The notes under the pieces were generated by a model, which worked only from the letters and a program-made list of their open reading frames with translations, had not been told where the DNA came from and made no database searches. Positions 54,405-63,805 of a DNA stretch of 64,000 bases are shown one piece after another (position 1 is the stretch's first letter; each line of letters begins with the position of its first letter). This DNA comes from a bacterium (lineage in GTDB: Bacteria > Cyanobacteriota > Vampirovibrionia > Obscuribacterales > Obscuribacteraceae), in contig WGMS01000004.1 in NCBI GenBank assembly GCA_016124935.1, positions 62,001 through 126,000 of the forward strand, read 5' to 3'. The position numbers were made by a program, and so were the translations under genes.

Positions 54405-54997
54405 CCTCTGGAAGATTTCAACTCCGAAAGTGCCTCTGCACCATAACGTTTGCGGACCTGGTCCTCTATGGAACGCAATTTAGTTTTAAAACTTTCTTGG
54501 GCAGCAGAGTCGCTCGGGTCGTCCTCGGACTTTTCATCCAAAGTTCGTGAATAGCCATAAAAAAGCTCCAGAACCCGGTCACGATCTCGTCTAATAGCTC
54601 GAATCAAAAACTGTTTGCGCGTCTTATCGCAATCTGCGATCTTGCCAATTTCTGAATAATAGTAGTCCAGAGATCTTTCATTTGAATCGGATCCAGCACT
54701 GTTCACCCTAGCGTAATCGGCATCAATCCCGGCATCGGTCATGGAGACAAGCCCGCGTTGAGAGGCGTTTATGCTATCGATAATCAGCCTGGAGACTTTC
54801 TCTCTTTTCTCTGCCGAAGGCACCACAAACTGAATGGTGCTCTGGAGCATCTCAGAGTTCTCCACCGCAGCCTTCCAGAACCGCTTCAGGTTGCCACTCT
54901 TCTCCAGTTCTACAGCATCACTCTTCTGACCAGAGGCTGAGGGGGTCCCGAGAACGACAATGAGAATTGCGATAACTATAGTTCTAAGAATCAGCAT
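54401..54997 (-). CDS. secreted helical protein of unknown function
   Basis: 198 residues with a signal peptide (TIVIAILIVVLGTPSASG). The mature part is highly charged and helical (QFLIRAIRRDRDRVLELFYG, FKTKLRSIEDQVRKRYGAEA). It starts 7 bases after the SNF2 helicase stop on the same strand, so it is likely cotranscribed, though a functional link is not evident. Its stop overlaps the convergent HicB-like gene. Confidence 0.7.
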   Translation of the reverse strand: MLILRTIVIAILIVVLGTPSASGQKSDAVELEKSGNLKRFWKAAVENSEMLQSTIQFVVPSAEKREKVSRLIIDSINASQRGLVSMTDAGIDADYARVNSAGSDSNERSLDYYYSEIGKIADCDKTRKQFLIRAIRRDRDRVLELFYGYSRTLDEKSEDDPSDSAAQESFKTKLRSIEDQVRKRYGAEALSELKSSRG

Positions 54998-55004
54998 ATT
55001 AATA

Positions 55005-58000
55005 CTAGAAAGAGAAGAGAAACTCCAGATCTTCCTGGGTCAGCTCTTTGGCCATCTTCTCATCGCCACCGATAACCAGCTCGGCCAGCTCTTTTTTCTT
55101 CTGCTGTAGAGCGAGAATTTTTTCTTCGACAGTACCGCGAGTGATCAGTTTGTAATTGAAGACATGGCGTGTCTGACCGATACGGTGCGCTCGGTCGGTG
55201 GCTTGATTCTCCACCGCCGGGTTCCACCAGGGGTCATAGTGAATGACATAATCTGCCCCGGTTAAATTGAGACCGGTACCGCCGGCTTTCAAACTGATCA
55301 AAAATACCGGGATGTCGGGGTCTTCGTTGAATTTCTGTACTTTATCCAGTCTATCTTTAGCTGGCGTCTGACCATCGATATACTCATAGACGATGCCGTC
55401 CCGCTCGAACTCTTTGCGAACTAAAGAGAGCATTTTCACAAAAGAGCTGAAGACAAGTATCTTGTGACCGCCATCGATGATATCGTGAATCAGATGAACG
55501 AGAGTCTCCAGTTTTGCAGAAGAGATAATCTTCTCCGGAGGGAGATCCTTGAGCAATCTTGGATCGCAACAAACCTGCCTCAAGCGCAAGAGGGCATGGA
55601 GCACAGACATATGCGCTCGGCCGAAGCCTTTGCTTGCGATCTCACTGAAGACTGTCTGACGACATTCATCCAACACATCCAGATAGATAGAGCGTTGATC
55701 TTCGTCGAACTCGCACAGATGCACAATATCTGTGCGCTCGGGAAGATCTTTCTCCACCTGGGACTTCAGTCTTCTCAAAATAAACGGATGAACTATCTTG
55801 CGAAGCTTTTTGCCCGCACCATCAAGACCGGCTTCTATAGGGCGTTCGAAAGTGTCGTTGAAGTCTTTGTAAGATCCGAGGAACTCGGGCATCAAGAAAT
55901 CGAAGAGTGACCAGAGCTCTCTCAGGCGGTTCTCCACCGGGGTTCCGGAGAGAGCGATTCTATGAAACGCCTTAAGACTCTTGGCGGCCACGGCTCCGAC
56001 GGACTCGGGATTTTTGATGTTCTGGGCCTCGTCGAGAATGAGATACTCGAACTGGACCTTCTTCAACTCTTCATAATCACGCCGGATGATACCGTAAGTG
56101 GTGAAGATCACATCGGGCTTCTTGCCCTTGCCTCTCAACAGCTTCGCCAGAAGCTCATTACGGTCCCGCCCCAGATAAAGCTCGGTGGAGAGCTCCGGAG
56201 TAAACTTGCGCGCTTCGCTAAGCCAGTTGTAGACCACCGATGTTGGCGCTACCACCAGTGACGGCTTACGATCCTCCACCCCTTTGCTATCTGCGTTCTT
56301 GTAATGATGCAGAAGCAGAGCCAGAGCCTGAATAGTCTTACCAAGACCCATATCGTCGGCAAGGATTCCTGCCAGGCCATACTCCCGCAAGAAGCCAAGC
56401 CAGTTACAGCCCTGTTCTTGATAAGAGCGCAGCTCTCCGCGGAATGTATCAGGCACCGAAAGGGCTTCGAGTTCCTGGAAGTGATGAATCTTATTGATGA
56501 AGTTGTCGAAGCCTTCATCACAGTTCACTTCTATCTCATGGGTATCGAGGGCATGCAGCACGCTGAGCGCTTGATAGAGCGGTCGCTCCCCGGCTTCACC
56601 CTGGCCGACGGTTTTAAGCAACCCAAGAAGTGTTGCCGAAGGAATGCGGACAAACTGCCCATCGGCCAGCTTCAAGAAATTCTTGTTGGTAAATAGACAG
56701 GGCAGGACCCGCTCCAGCTCCACCCGCTCGCCTTCGGTCTCTAAAATGAGATCGCAATCGAACTTGAAAGAGTCCTGCTTCAAAGACAAATCGGCTCGAA
56801 CAGAGAGCTCTTTGGGCCGAACTCGATAATTCTTGAGCTTCTCGAAACCGCTTATCTCCCAGTCGCTGCACTGCTCGGAAGACAGGTAATAGAGAGTCTC
56901 CAGGGCGGGCTCCCCTTCGAAGAAGAAACGATCTACCACTGTGCGTTCCGGCTGCAGGTTGGTGAGGAAAAGACGAACCTGACTCTCTTCTTCCCACAAT
57001 CTCTCAACCCAGACACTCTGACCACTATCGGAAATAGTCCTGGTGAATTTCTCCGATTCGACCGCGCTGGTCTCGTCGCGAGAAGGCAAAACCAGATCAC
57101 CGTATTTAAAACCGAGACAAAGCTCCAGCGCCGATTCGTTCTCCTCGTTCATAACCGCAGCGCCTTTTTTCTCGCTCAGGCTTATTACAACCCTGGGAGG
57201 CTCGGTGATGGCGATGGGAAAAGGAGCTGTGGTCTCGTCGAGCTTAATAGACATGCGCTTGCGAAAGACAGGAAGATCGGCAAGCAAGCGAGGCACCACA
57301 TCGAGCTTGATGGTCATCTCGCCATAACTGTCGAAATACTGGAACATTTTATGCAGGGCGCTTACATCTATCGGATAAAAAGTAGACTCGGTTTTCGAGA
57401 GCACCCAGCTCGACTGACCAAGGAAAAAGACTGGCTCTTCTATAGCTGTGCCGTCAGGCTTCAGCCCCTCCAGCTTAAATAAAATCTCTCCGTTTTCTGT
57501 TTCGGAGAGAATGGCGCCAGGCTTGAGAGGAACAGTGGAGAATTTGATCTCTTCGTTGGTGGTCGTGTTAATCACCCGGGCGCAGAGCCCGAGGTGGCCT
57601 ATCACAAGCCCTTCATCACCCCGGGGGATTCTATGTCCGCCGGCCTGACCCTTGGTGGTCTGGGGAAGATCGGTCAGATAGCGGGTCAGCTTCCAGATTT
57701 TGGAATCTTTCTCCAGGGTATCGAGGATCTGGGGAGGGACCTTGAGGATATTCACTTTACCCTCGACCTCTCCTGGCACCACGCCCACGATCAGAGCCAG
57801 AGGCTTTTCCAGAATCAAGACTCCGAGCTCGAAAGAATCGGAATCAGGCTCAACCCCTTCTTCTAGAGGATCATCCAGGTACTCTTTGGCTTTGGGAGCT
57901 TTAGAGCTGGACTGCCCGTTGCGGCGGTCCGAATCCGGCAGATCGAAACGAATACCGGGATGACTGCGAGCTATATGGGTCAGCACCACCGCCACAGAAT

Positions 58001-58262
58001 GTTTGCAGATCGGCTCGAAATAAGGACAGGAACACTCAGCCTTGAATTCATCCTGACTTTGAATCGTTACGTCAACCTGATAAGGCTGGGGCTCCGAGCC
58101 GATAACCAGAGCATGTACCATGCTGCCGGTATCGTTCTCTTCGTATTTGAGCACCTTCTTACGCCGGTAATACTGTACTCCCCGGCGATAAACGGGTTCA
58201 CTGCTTGCTTGTTGAAGGCTCTTGAGGCCTAGTACTTGTCTGTGATTCTGGCCGGAAGTCAT
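55005..58262 (-). CDS. SWI/SNF family helicase with SWIM zinc finger
   Basis: About 1085 residues (ATG 58262; a TTG 24 bases upstream is in frame). The N-terminal SWIM motif CSCPYFEPICKHSVAVVL is near residue 80. A bacterial SNF2-associated region follows, then Walker A DDMGLGKTIQALALL near 640, DEAQNIKNPES, and the helicase C-terminal part (LISLKAGGTGLNLTGADYVI, DRAHRIGQTRHV). Such RapA-like or HepA-like ATPases remodel protein-DNA or transcription complexes. It heads a two-gene unit with the secreted protein downstream. Confidence 0.92.
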   Translation of the reverse strand: MTSGQNHRQVLGLKSLQQASSEPVYRRGVQYYRRKKVLKYEENDTGSMVHALVIGSEPQPYQVDVTIQSQDEFKAECSCPYFEPICKHSVAVVLTHIARSHPGIRFDLPDSDRRNGQSSSKAPKAKEYLDDPLEEGVEPDSDSFELGVLILEKPLALIVGVVPGEVEGKVNILKVPPQILDTLEKDSKIWKLTRYLTDLPQTTKGQAGGHRIPRGDEGLVIGHLGLCARVINTTTNEEIKFSTVPLKPGAILSETENGEILFKLEGLKPDGTAIEEPVFFLGQSSWVLSKTESTFYPIDVSALHKMFQYFDSYGEMTIKLDVVPRLLADLPVFRKRMSIKLDETTAPFPIAITEPPRVVISLSEKKGAAVMNEENESALELCLGFKYGDLVLPSRDETSAVESEKFTRTISDSGQSVWVERLWEEESQVRLFLTNLQPERTVVDRFFFEGEPALETLYYLSSEQCSDWEISGFEKLKNYRVRPKELSVRADLSLKQDSFKFDCDLILETEGERVELERVLPCLFTNKNFLKLADGQFVRIPSATLLGLLKTVGQGEAGERPLYQALSVLHALDTHEIEVNCDEGFDNFINKIHHFQELEALSVPDTFRGELRSYQEQGCNWLGFLREYGLAGILADDMGLGKTIQALALLLHHYKNADSKGVEDRKPSLVVAPTSVVYNWLSEARKFTPELSTELYLGRDRNELLAKLLRGKGKKPDVIFTTYGIIRRDYEELKKVQFEYLILDEAQNIKNPESVGAVAAKSLKAFHRIALSGTPVENRLRELWSLFDFLMPEFLGSYKDFNDTFERPIEAGLDGAGKKLRKIVHPFILRRLKSQVEKDLPERTDIVHLCEFDEDQRSIYLDVLDECRQTVFSEIASKGFGRAHMSVLHALLRLRQVCCDPRLLKDLPPEKIISSAKLETLVHLIHDIIDGGHKILVFSSFVKMLSLVRKEFERDGIVYEYIDGQTPAKDRLDKVQKFNEDPDIPVFLISLKAGGTGLNLTGADYVIHYDPWWNPAVENQATDRAHRIGQTRHVFNYKLITRGTVEEKILALQQKKKELAELVIGGDEKMAKELTQEDLEFLFSF

Positions 58263-58450
58263 TCTGGTATTTTTATCGGGTACCAACTAGAACTGACGAA
58301 CTGAAAGTAGATATGTCAGGATTTCCATCTAAAAGAGATACGCACCTCGTCCAAGGTTGCGAATCAAGACAGATGGTCCTCTCAACTTATTAGCTTAGCA
58401 CGGCTCGCCTATTTCAGTCTTGATAATGGCTTATTTAAGATCAGCCTTAA

Positions 58451-59638
58451 TTATTTGGGGCTCATATCGATGTAGCCGGAACCTTTATCCAGACCGGTTG
58501 CAGAGCCTGCGCCCGAACTGGAGCCTGTCGCCGCCGCACCGCCGAAGCCAGCAGCCTGACGGAAAGCATTGTCCACGATTCTTTGCATCTCCATCTGTCG
58601 ATTTTCCAGGGTGGCGCAATATTCGTGAAGCATCCCTGCTTGATCTTTCAAGACCTGGGCGTTCTCGCTCAAACTGGGAAGCAATTCTTCTATCTCTTCC
58701 AATATCGAGCTCTGGGGATGGGCTGGGGGGCGCACTCTCAACTCGGTCGAGCCATTCTGATTGCCTTGCTGAACAGCTCCTCCCGGCAGAGCATCGCGCA
58801 ATTTCTCCAGGGCTACTTTGAGACCCACCGCCCGGCGATAAGCCTGATCCGCCTCTTTCTCCAGGGCCTGCTTACGGGACTTCTGGGCTTCCAATTCCTG
58901 GGTGAGGTGTTCCAGGGCTTTTTTGCGAATCTCCAGCTCCCGCTTGAAGTGCTCCACCTCTTTCTGCTTCAACTCGAGACCCCGCCTGCGCAGCCAGACC
59001 ACCAGGAGCACAACCATGGCGAAGGCCATAGTGCTGAGGGTAATAAATAAATAGCCCCGCTTGGCACCGGACAACACCCAGAACCCCTTGGTCAGGAAGT
59101 TGCCCAGATCCTCTAAAAATGGCGGCGGAATTGAACGGACATAATATAGACGCCCTATTATCTGCCCATCCATAGAGTCGACAGAGCCGACTCTTGTGGC
59201 TTTATCAGATCGGGGCGATTCATGTTCGTAGAGCGGCTCAAGAGTGGCCGGCGCGGTCAGAACATCGAAGGGCTCTTTGAGGTTCTTTAGATATTCCGGA
59301 TTTATTTTTTTATGCCAGGACTCGCGGTGATAAACTTTGTTAGTCTGCCAGAGCACCGTCTGCCCTTCAGGATCGGTGATCACCAGCCCGAAAAGACCGT
59401 AGGTAGAATCAAGGGTTTTCTGCACCAAGTCGCTTTTACCCTCAAGAATCATTCTCGAAAGAGTCGGCGGTAGACTGTGGTGCAAAATGTTGAAGTCGGT
59501 GGTCTGAACCCGATAGATGGTGCCGTACCAGTAGCTTTTGTAGTTCGCGTGGCAGAGAATCAACCAGGCAAACAAGCTGCCCACAATTACGATGGGTACA
59601 AGAAATCTCTTCTGAAGTGATAGAAAAAGCTGGTCCAT
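58451..59638 (-). CDS. membrane sensor-like protein with coiled coil, no output domain
   Basis: 395 residues. It has membrane segment one at about 13-30, an extracytoplasmic part to about 195 (FGLVITDPEGQTVLWQTNKV looks like a PAS/Cache-type strand), membrane segment two (FITLSTMAFAMVVLLVVWL), a coiled coil (residues about 215-280) and a Gly/Ser-rich tail. There is no kinase, HAMP or methyl-accepting motif. GGAG lies 9 bases before ATG. The role is unknown; it resembles the front half of a chemoreceptor. Confidence 0.75.
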   Translation of the reverse strand: MDQLFLSLQKRFLVPIVIVGSLFAWLILCHANYKSYWYGTIYRVQTTDFNILHHSLPPTLSRMILEGKSDLVQKTLDSTYGLFGLVITDPEGQTVLWQTNKVYHRESWHKKINPEYLKNLKEPFDVLTAPATLEPLYEHESPRSDKATRVGSVDSMDGQIIGRLYYVRSIPPPFLEDLGNFLTKGFWVLSGAKRGYLFITLSTMAFAMVVLLVVWLRRRGLELKQKEVEHFKRELEIRKKALEHLTQELEAQKSRKQALEKEADQAYRRAVGLKVALEKLRDALPGGAVQQGNQNGSTELRVRPPAHPQSSILEEIEELLPSLSENAQVLKDQAGMLHEYCATLENRQMEMQRIVDNAFRQAAGFGGAAATGSSSGAGSATGLDKGSGYIDMSPK

Positions 59639-59661
59639 ATATATCGTCTCCGGCTGCTAAA

Positions 59662-59670
59662 TGATATAAC
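59662..59670 (+). promoter_or_regulatory. possible extended -10 promoter of the structured RNA
   Basis: TGATATAAC, an extended -10 (TGn plus TATAAC). There is no matching -35. A start near 59677 would give the RNA below. Confidence 0.35.
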
Positions 59671-59676
59671 AGCCGG

Positions 59677-59975
59677 CGGGGTTGATGTACATACGTACTA
59701 ATACCATGAGGAATTCAGCGCTTCAACGGAAGCAAATGTTGTGGAGACTACAAATTCCGAAAAAGTGTTATGGAGCTAACACTATCAGACGTTACACCTC
59801 GGGATGTCAGGGTATTATAAAAGTGTTGGATCCGAACCGGAGGGCTCTGATAAGCCAACCTCATTACAATCTGAAAAATGGGTTCAAACCCAATAATTAA
59901 TATGGGTCAGTCCGCCAAAGGCGGATAAACAAAAAAAATGAGAGCGACCGGGTCTTAGCCCGGTCGTTCTGTTTT
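59677..59975 (+). ncRNA. candidate structured non-coding RNA, about 300 nt
   Basis: Many helices can be drawn: GGAATT (59710-59715) with AATTCC (59753-59758) enclosing GCTTC/GAAGC (59720-59733) and a GGAG-loop hairpin (59740-59752); GTGTTA/TAACAC (59765-59782) also with a GGAG loop; TCCG/CGGA (59831-59841); GGCT/AGCC (59843-59856); GGG/CCC near 59880-59891; TCCGCC/GGCGGA just before the terminator. It ends in an intrinsic terminator. A 72-codon frame covers part of it but has no ribosome binding site and no protein-like pattern. Six GGA triplets, two in hairpin loops, recall CsrA-sponge RNAs. It does not match tRNA, tmRNA, 4.5S or RNase P patterns that I know. Confidence 0.55.
59945..59975 (+). 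terminator. strong intrinsic terminator of the candidate RNA
   Basis: CGACCGGG (59945-59952) pairs with CCCGGTCG (59959-59966) over 6 bases, followed by TTCTGTTTT. Confidence 0.9.
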
Positions 59976-60197
59976 GTGCAGGATTTTGCCGGAAAGGTGG
60001 CACCATATTCACTACCATAAACGCGATTTTCCCTGGGATCGAAGTCTGCTCGAAACATTAATAAGCAAATGCGCCGCTTGACACCAAAGCACTTTAAAAT
60101 AAGGTAGTATAGGGCCGTTGAACCTTAGGATTTTAGTAGCTTGCTCACCAGGGCAAAATTTCAACTGGCGGCAAAACAACATTAAGAAGGACCAAAA

Positions 60198-61688
60198 GTG
60201 AGACTGGGTGACCTCCTTACTCAAGCCGGACTCTTAGAAGCCAAATCGCTGAGAGAAGCGATGATGATAGCCAAGCAGCAAGGACTGCCGGTGGGCAGAG
60301 TGCTGATCATGGCTCAATTCATCAGTGAACCCAATCTTCAAGCCGCTGTTCAGGCCCAATCTTTGATTAAAGACGGACTTACCGAAGCGGATCTGGCCAT
60401 CGAAGCCCTGAAGCGCTGCGCTTCCGACAGTGTCACCCTCGATCAAGCCCTTGCAGACCTGGGCTGGACCGACACCTCCACAACTCTTTCCAACAAGCTC
60501 GGCGAGCTGCTTATAGAAGCCGGAATCCTCCCCGAGGATACCCTCAAACAAGGTCTGGCGCAGGCTGATCAAAGCGGTTTTCCCCTTGGTAGAGTGCTGG
60601 TATCCATGGGCTTCATGTCAGAACAATTACTGGCGTCGGCTTTAAATGCCCAGATTCTTGTCCGAGATGGCAAAATCAGCAGAGAGCAGGCGATCCAGGG
60701 ACTGAAATCCTGCCGTGATCGGCAGATCAGCATCGAAGAATCCCTTTCCGAGCACGGTCTTACCATGCCCTCGAAAGAGTCCATTCGCCTGGGAGAGCTT
60801 CTGGTAAATGCTCAGATCATAGACACGGATCGACTGATGCAGGCGGTGGAGCTAGGTCTTGTCGAAGAGAAACCGATTGGTCAGGTTCTGGTCAATCTTG
60901 GCTGCTTGAACAACGAAGAGCTCGATACGACCCTGATGATTCAGAGGAGCGTTGCCGAGGGCAAGGTCTCTAAAGGAGCATCCGGAGAGCTTCTCAAGCT
61001 GATGCTCACCGAAGGTCTGGACTATGACGAAGCGATGAAAGCGATACAGGCAGTGCAACCACGCCAGACAAGAGCGTTGCCTCTTTATCAATTTCTCCAG
61101 CTCTCGGGCATAATCACTGCCAAAGACATAGAAGAGGCTCTTAAATTAGGCTCTAAAGACACAGAGCTGATGGGTCGGATGCTGCTTCTCACCAATGCCA
61201 TAGACCAGCATGTCCTGAGCTGCGCCATCGAACTGAACGCGCTCATGACCGCAGGCACGCTCAAAGCAGAACAGGCCATGCTTGCCATGGGACTCTGCCA
61301 GAACAGACAGTGCACCGTTGCCCAGGCCTTCAAGAGCCTTGGCTGGAACACCGAATTTCCCGGCGCGATGTCAGCGGCCGCAAACAATAATCAAGAGCCT
61401 TCTCCCGCCCTGGATATAGATGATCTGCCGCCGGCTCGGCCTGACCATGTGTCGGAAGCCCAGAAAATCCTCACCTCTGATTTCGAAGCTCCGGCTGGCA
61501 GCGGAGCAGCCACCGGAGAACATCCGGCCTATCAAAGTCATTCGAACAGCGGCGCTGACTACACCGCGACCACCGATGTACCGCCCCTGACCGTGGAGCT
61601 GACCCGCGGCGGTCCCGAAGAAGAAAAGCCACAGGAGTCCGATGCCGATTCGGCCGCCCGTAAGCGTCTCTCTGATTTGATGCCCTGA
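60198..61688 (+). CDS. MshEN/GspE-N-like repeat protein, second copy
   Basis: 496 residues from GTG with AAGGA 7 bases upstream. At least four repeats of the pattern RLGDLLTQAGLLEAKSLREA and KLGELLIEAGILPEDTLKQG, each followed by LPVGRVLIMAQFISEPNLQA-type segments, run from the N-terminus to about residue 390. A Pro/Ala/Gly-rich tail of about 100 residues follows. No Walker motif is present. It is a paralogue of 29444-30652. Repeats of this kind in pilus ATPases bind c-di-GMP or partner proteins. Confidence 0.75.
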   Translation: MRLGDLLTQAGLLEAKSLREAMMIAKQQGLPVGRVLIMAQFISEPNLQAAVQAQSLIKDGLTEADLAIEALKRCASDSVTLDQALADLGWTDTSTTLSNKLGELLIEAGILPEDTLKQGLAQADQSGFPLGRVLVSMGFMSEQLLASALNAQILVRDGKISREQAIQGLKSCRDRQISIEESLSEHGLTMPSKESIRLGELLVNAQIIDTDRLMQAVELGLVEEKPIGQVLVNLGCLNNEELDTTLMIQRSVAEGKVSKGASGELLKLMLTEGLDYDEAMKAIQAVQPRQTRALPLYQFLQLSGIITAKDIEEALKLGSKDTELMGRMLLLTNAIDQHVLSCAIELNALMTAGTLKAEQAMLAMGLCQNRQCTVAQAFKSLGWNTEFPGAMSAAANNNQEPSPALDIDDLPPARPDHVSEAQKILTSDFEAPAGSGAATGEHPAYQSHSNSGADYTATTDVPPLTVELTRGGPEEEKPQESDADSAARKRLSDLMP

Positions 61689-61843
61689 CTCCCCGGCGCG
61701 CGCATCAGATTCAGTACCACCGGAACTGCCGGTGCCTGGCTCCTGCCGGTAATTTAAATTGATGAATTAACCATCTTGAGAAGTGTTTTATGGTATGAAT
61801 TACCGTTAAGTTAAGCGACCCCTGCCATAATTAGGAGTAGAAC

Positions 61844-62455
61844 ATGCTTAAAGAAAAAGTTGCATACAAGCCATATCAGGCCAAAGACTATTCGCACCTG
61901 AAAGGCTTGAACGGCATTTCCGATGAGACCATGGAAATCCATTTCGGTCTCTACAACGGCTATGTCAACAACACCAATATCCTGAACGAAAAAGTCATCG
62001 ACCTGACCGAAGCCGGCAAGAGCGGCACCCCTGAATACGCAGAATTGAAGCGTCGTTATGGTTTCGAGTACAACGGCATGCGTCTGCACGAATACTATTT
62101 CGGCAACCTTACCGCCAGCTCCGGAGAGCTCAAAGAGAGTAGCGATCTGGGTAAAGCAATCATCGAAACCTATTCTTCCATCGATGTCTGGAAGAACGAT
62201 TTCTGCAAACTGGGCGCCCTCAGAGGCGTGGGCTGGGTGATTCTGTTCCAGGATCCTTGCACCAAGACCCTCTCCAACCACTGGGTCAACATGCACGAAG
62301 ACGGTGTTGTCGCCGGATTCAAGCCGATTCTGGTAATGGATGTATGGGAGCACGCCTACTTCCGGGACTACAAACCGGCAGACAGACCCAAGTACATCGA
62401 AGCTTTTCTATCCAACGTTTGCTGGAAAGAAGCCGAAAGCCGCCTGATCAAATAA
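61844..62455 (+). CDS. iron/manganese-type superoxide dismutase
   Basis: 203 residues. It converts superoxide to hydrogen peroxide and oxygen. Metal ligands are His33 (EIHFGLYNGY), His82 (NGMRLHEYYFGNL), Asp166 and His170 (MDVWEHAYFRDY). The second-sphere position that is Gln in E. coli enzymes appears to be His146 (SNHWVNMHED), as in Sulfolobus-type SODs, so the metal cannot be assigned by the usual rule. No signal peptide, so it is cytoplasmic. It has its own terminator. Confidence 0.92.
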   Translation: MLKEKVAYKPYQAKDYSHLKGLNGISDETMEIHFGLYNGYVNNTNILNEKVIDLTEAGKSGTPEYAELKRRYGFEYNGMRLHEYYFGNLTASSGELKESSDLGKAIIETYSSIDVWKNDFCKLGALRGVGWVILFQDPCTKTLSNHWVNMHEDGVVAGFKPILVMDVWEHAYFRDYKPADRPKYIEAFLSNVCWKEAESRLIK

Positions 62456-62501
62456 GCATCGGGCTGCCTTTCAGTTAAGACGAAAAGCAAAATCTCCTTG
62501 A

Positions 62502-62532
62502 AAAAGACCTTCCTTAGCCGGGAAGGTCTTTT
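62502..62532 (+). terminator. intrinsic terminator of the SOD gene
   Basis: AAAAGACCTTCC (62502-62513) pairs with GGAAGGTCTTTT (62521-62532) over 7 bases; 12 perfect pairs ending in T4. Confidence 0.92.
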
Positions 62533-62737
62533 GTCAGGACTAATATTCAACAATTCTATAAATGAGTAAATCAGCCAATTATCAAGGGTTTCAGGCGCCG
62601 CCCGGTCAGTCTGTCAAGCATATAATTTGTAAAATCTATGCTTTCGATAGACAATGAACATCCGTTTCTCATGCTAAGCAGCCTTTGAGCCGTTAGAACA
62701 GTTTGACCAGAATTTTAAAAGGCCAGGACAGATATTG

Positions 62738-63775
62738 ATGAATACGACCGAATCGGCAAGCACAGCCAGCCCCTCCGCCCCAGTTGACGAAGAAGCAATG
62801 GAAACCCTGGAAGTACTCGAAGAAGTCAAACCCGAGGTAAGCGATTTCTCTCCCGAGACCGAACTAAACCCGGATATTGAACCGGAAATTGAGCCGGAAA
62901 TCGAGCCGGAGATAGAGCTAGACTCGAAACTCGACCTTGATCAAGAAAAACGAGAAGACGAAAAAATCTACGAAGAAGAGGACGAAGGCGAGTTCCAGGA
63001 AAGACAATACCCCTACGATGTGCCCAGACCGGCACTCACCCTGGATGAAGCCTCCTATATTCTCGGCAAGTCTATTCGGTCCATAGAACGAAGCATCCAG
63101 GGCAAATGGGGTAACAGACTGCCAGAAGGATGGCAGGCCAGAAAAATGAAGATAGACGGAGAAAGCGAGTGGAGAATCATTCCACCGGCCGGTTTCCGCA
63201 TCAGACATACCGTATCGAAGTCCAGAATCGATTCGGACAGTAAAGAGCCGGAAAGCGGCGACACCGTAAATGGTACCAGTACCAGCCTGGCGGAAGTGGA
63301 AGACGCCATCGCGGTCGACGAGAGCCCGGAGACGACAAAACCGAATGAAGATTCAAAGGGCAACGGACTGAAACTGCCAGGCTTCAGTGTTGCCATCGAG
63401 AATTTCATCACCTCGGCCAGCCAGAAAGCCAAGAACGAACTCGCCAGAGCTACCAGCCTGAGCCAGGAGATGGACGCCGATATGGGTCATCCCACCATCG
63501 TCATCGACCGCTCCGACGATGTCGAGCGCTTGCTGCGAGAACTGGCCAATACTCGCAAAGAGCTCGCCGAAGAGCGCAGACTGCACATGGATGATCTCAG
63601 ATTACTCAACCAGATGCAGACCTCTATGCGCCTCCTCGAAGACCACGCCAGCCAGACAACCTGCTTGAAGGACGAACTGATTCAAGCCCGGGAAGCTTTG
63701 AAGATGCACAAAGAGCAGTATGAAACTTATCTGAAGCTGCCCTGGTGGAAAAAACTCTTCGTCAAGGCTCCCTAG
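62738..63775 (+). CDS. HTH-like and coiled-coil protein of unknown function
   Basis: 345 residues from ATG 62738 (TTG just before it is in frame). The acidic N-terminus has Glu-Pro-Glu-Ile repeats (PEIEPEIEPEIEL). Residues near 105-150 look like a MerR/excisionase-type helix-turn-helix (LTLDEASYILGKSIRSIERS). Then come an acidic linker, a coiled coil (LLRELANTRKELAEERRLHM) and a tail with PWWKKLFVKAP that could touch the membrane. The selenoprotein gene starts 30 bases downstream with no terminator between. Confidence 0.7.
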   Translation: MNTTESASTASPSAPVDEEAMETLEVLEEVKPEVSDFSPETELNPDIEPEIEPEIEPEIELDSKLDLDQEKREDEKIYEEEDEGEFQERQYPYDVPRPALTLDEASYILGKSIRSIERSIQGKWGNRLPEGWQARKMKIDGESEWRIIPPAGFRIRHTVSKSRIDSDSKEPESGDTVNGTSTSLAEVEDAIAVDESPETTKPNEDSKGNGLKLPGFSVAIENFITSASQKAKNELARATSLSQEMDADMGHPTIVIDRSDDVERLLRELANTRKELAEERRLHMDDLRLLNQMQTSMRLLEDHASQTTCLKDELIQAREALKMHKEQYETYLKLPWWKKLFVKAP

Positions 63776-63805
63776 CCGGAAAATTAGCCCTGAAGGAGAT
63801 TTTCA

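Noticed and set aside
59880-59892. T-arm-like GGGTTCAAACCC suggesting a tRNA
   Set aside because: The loop has 6 rather than 7 bases and no acceptor, D or anticodon arm can be placed around it.
59682-59900. 72-codon frame in the candidate RNA
   Set aside because: No ribosome binding site, no protein-like pattern, and it runs across stable hairpins.
61718-61734. CACCGG/CCGGTG hairpin after the MshEN-repeat gene as terminator
   Set aside because: The stem is good but no T tract follows directly, so I do not call it a terminator.
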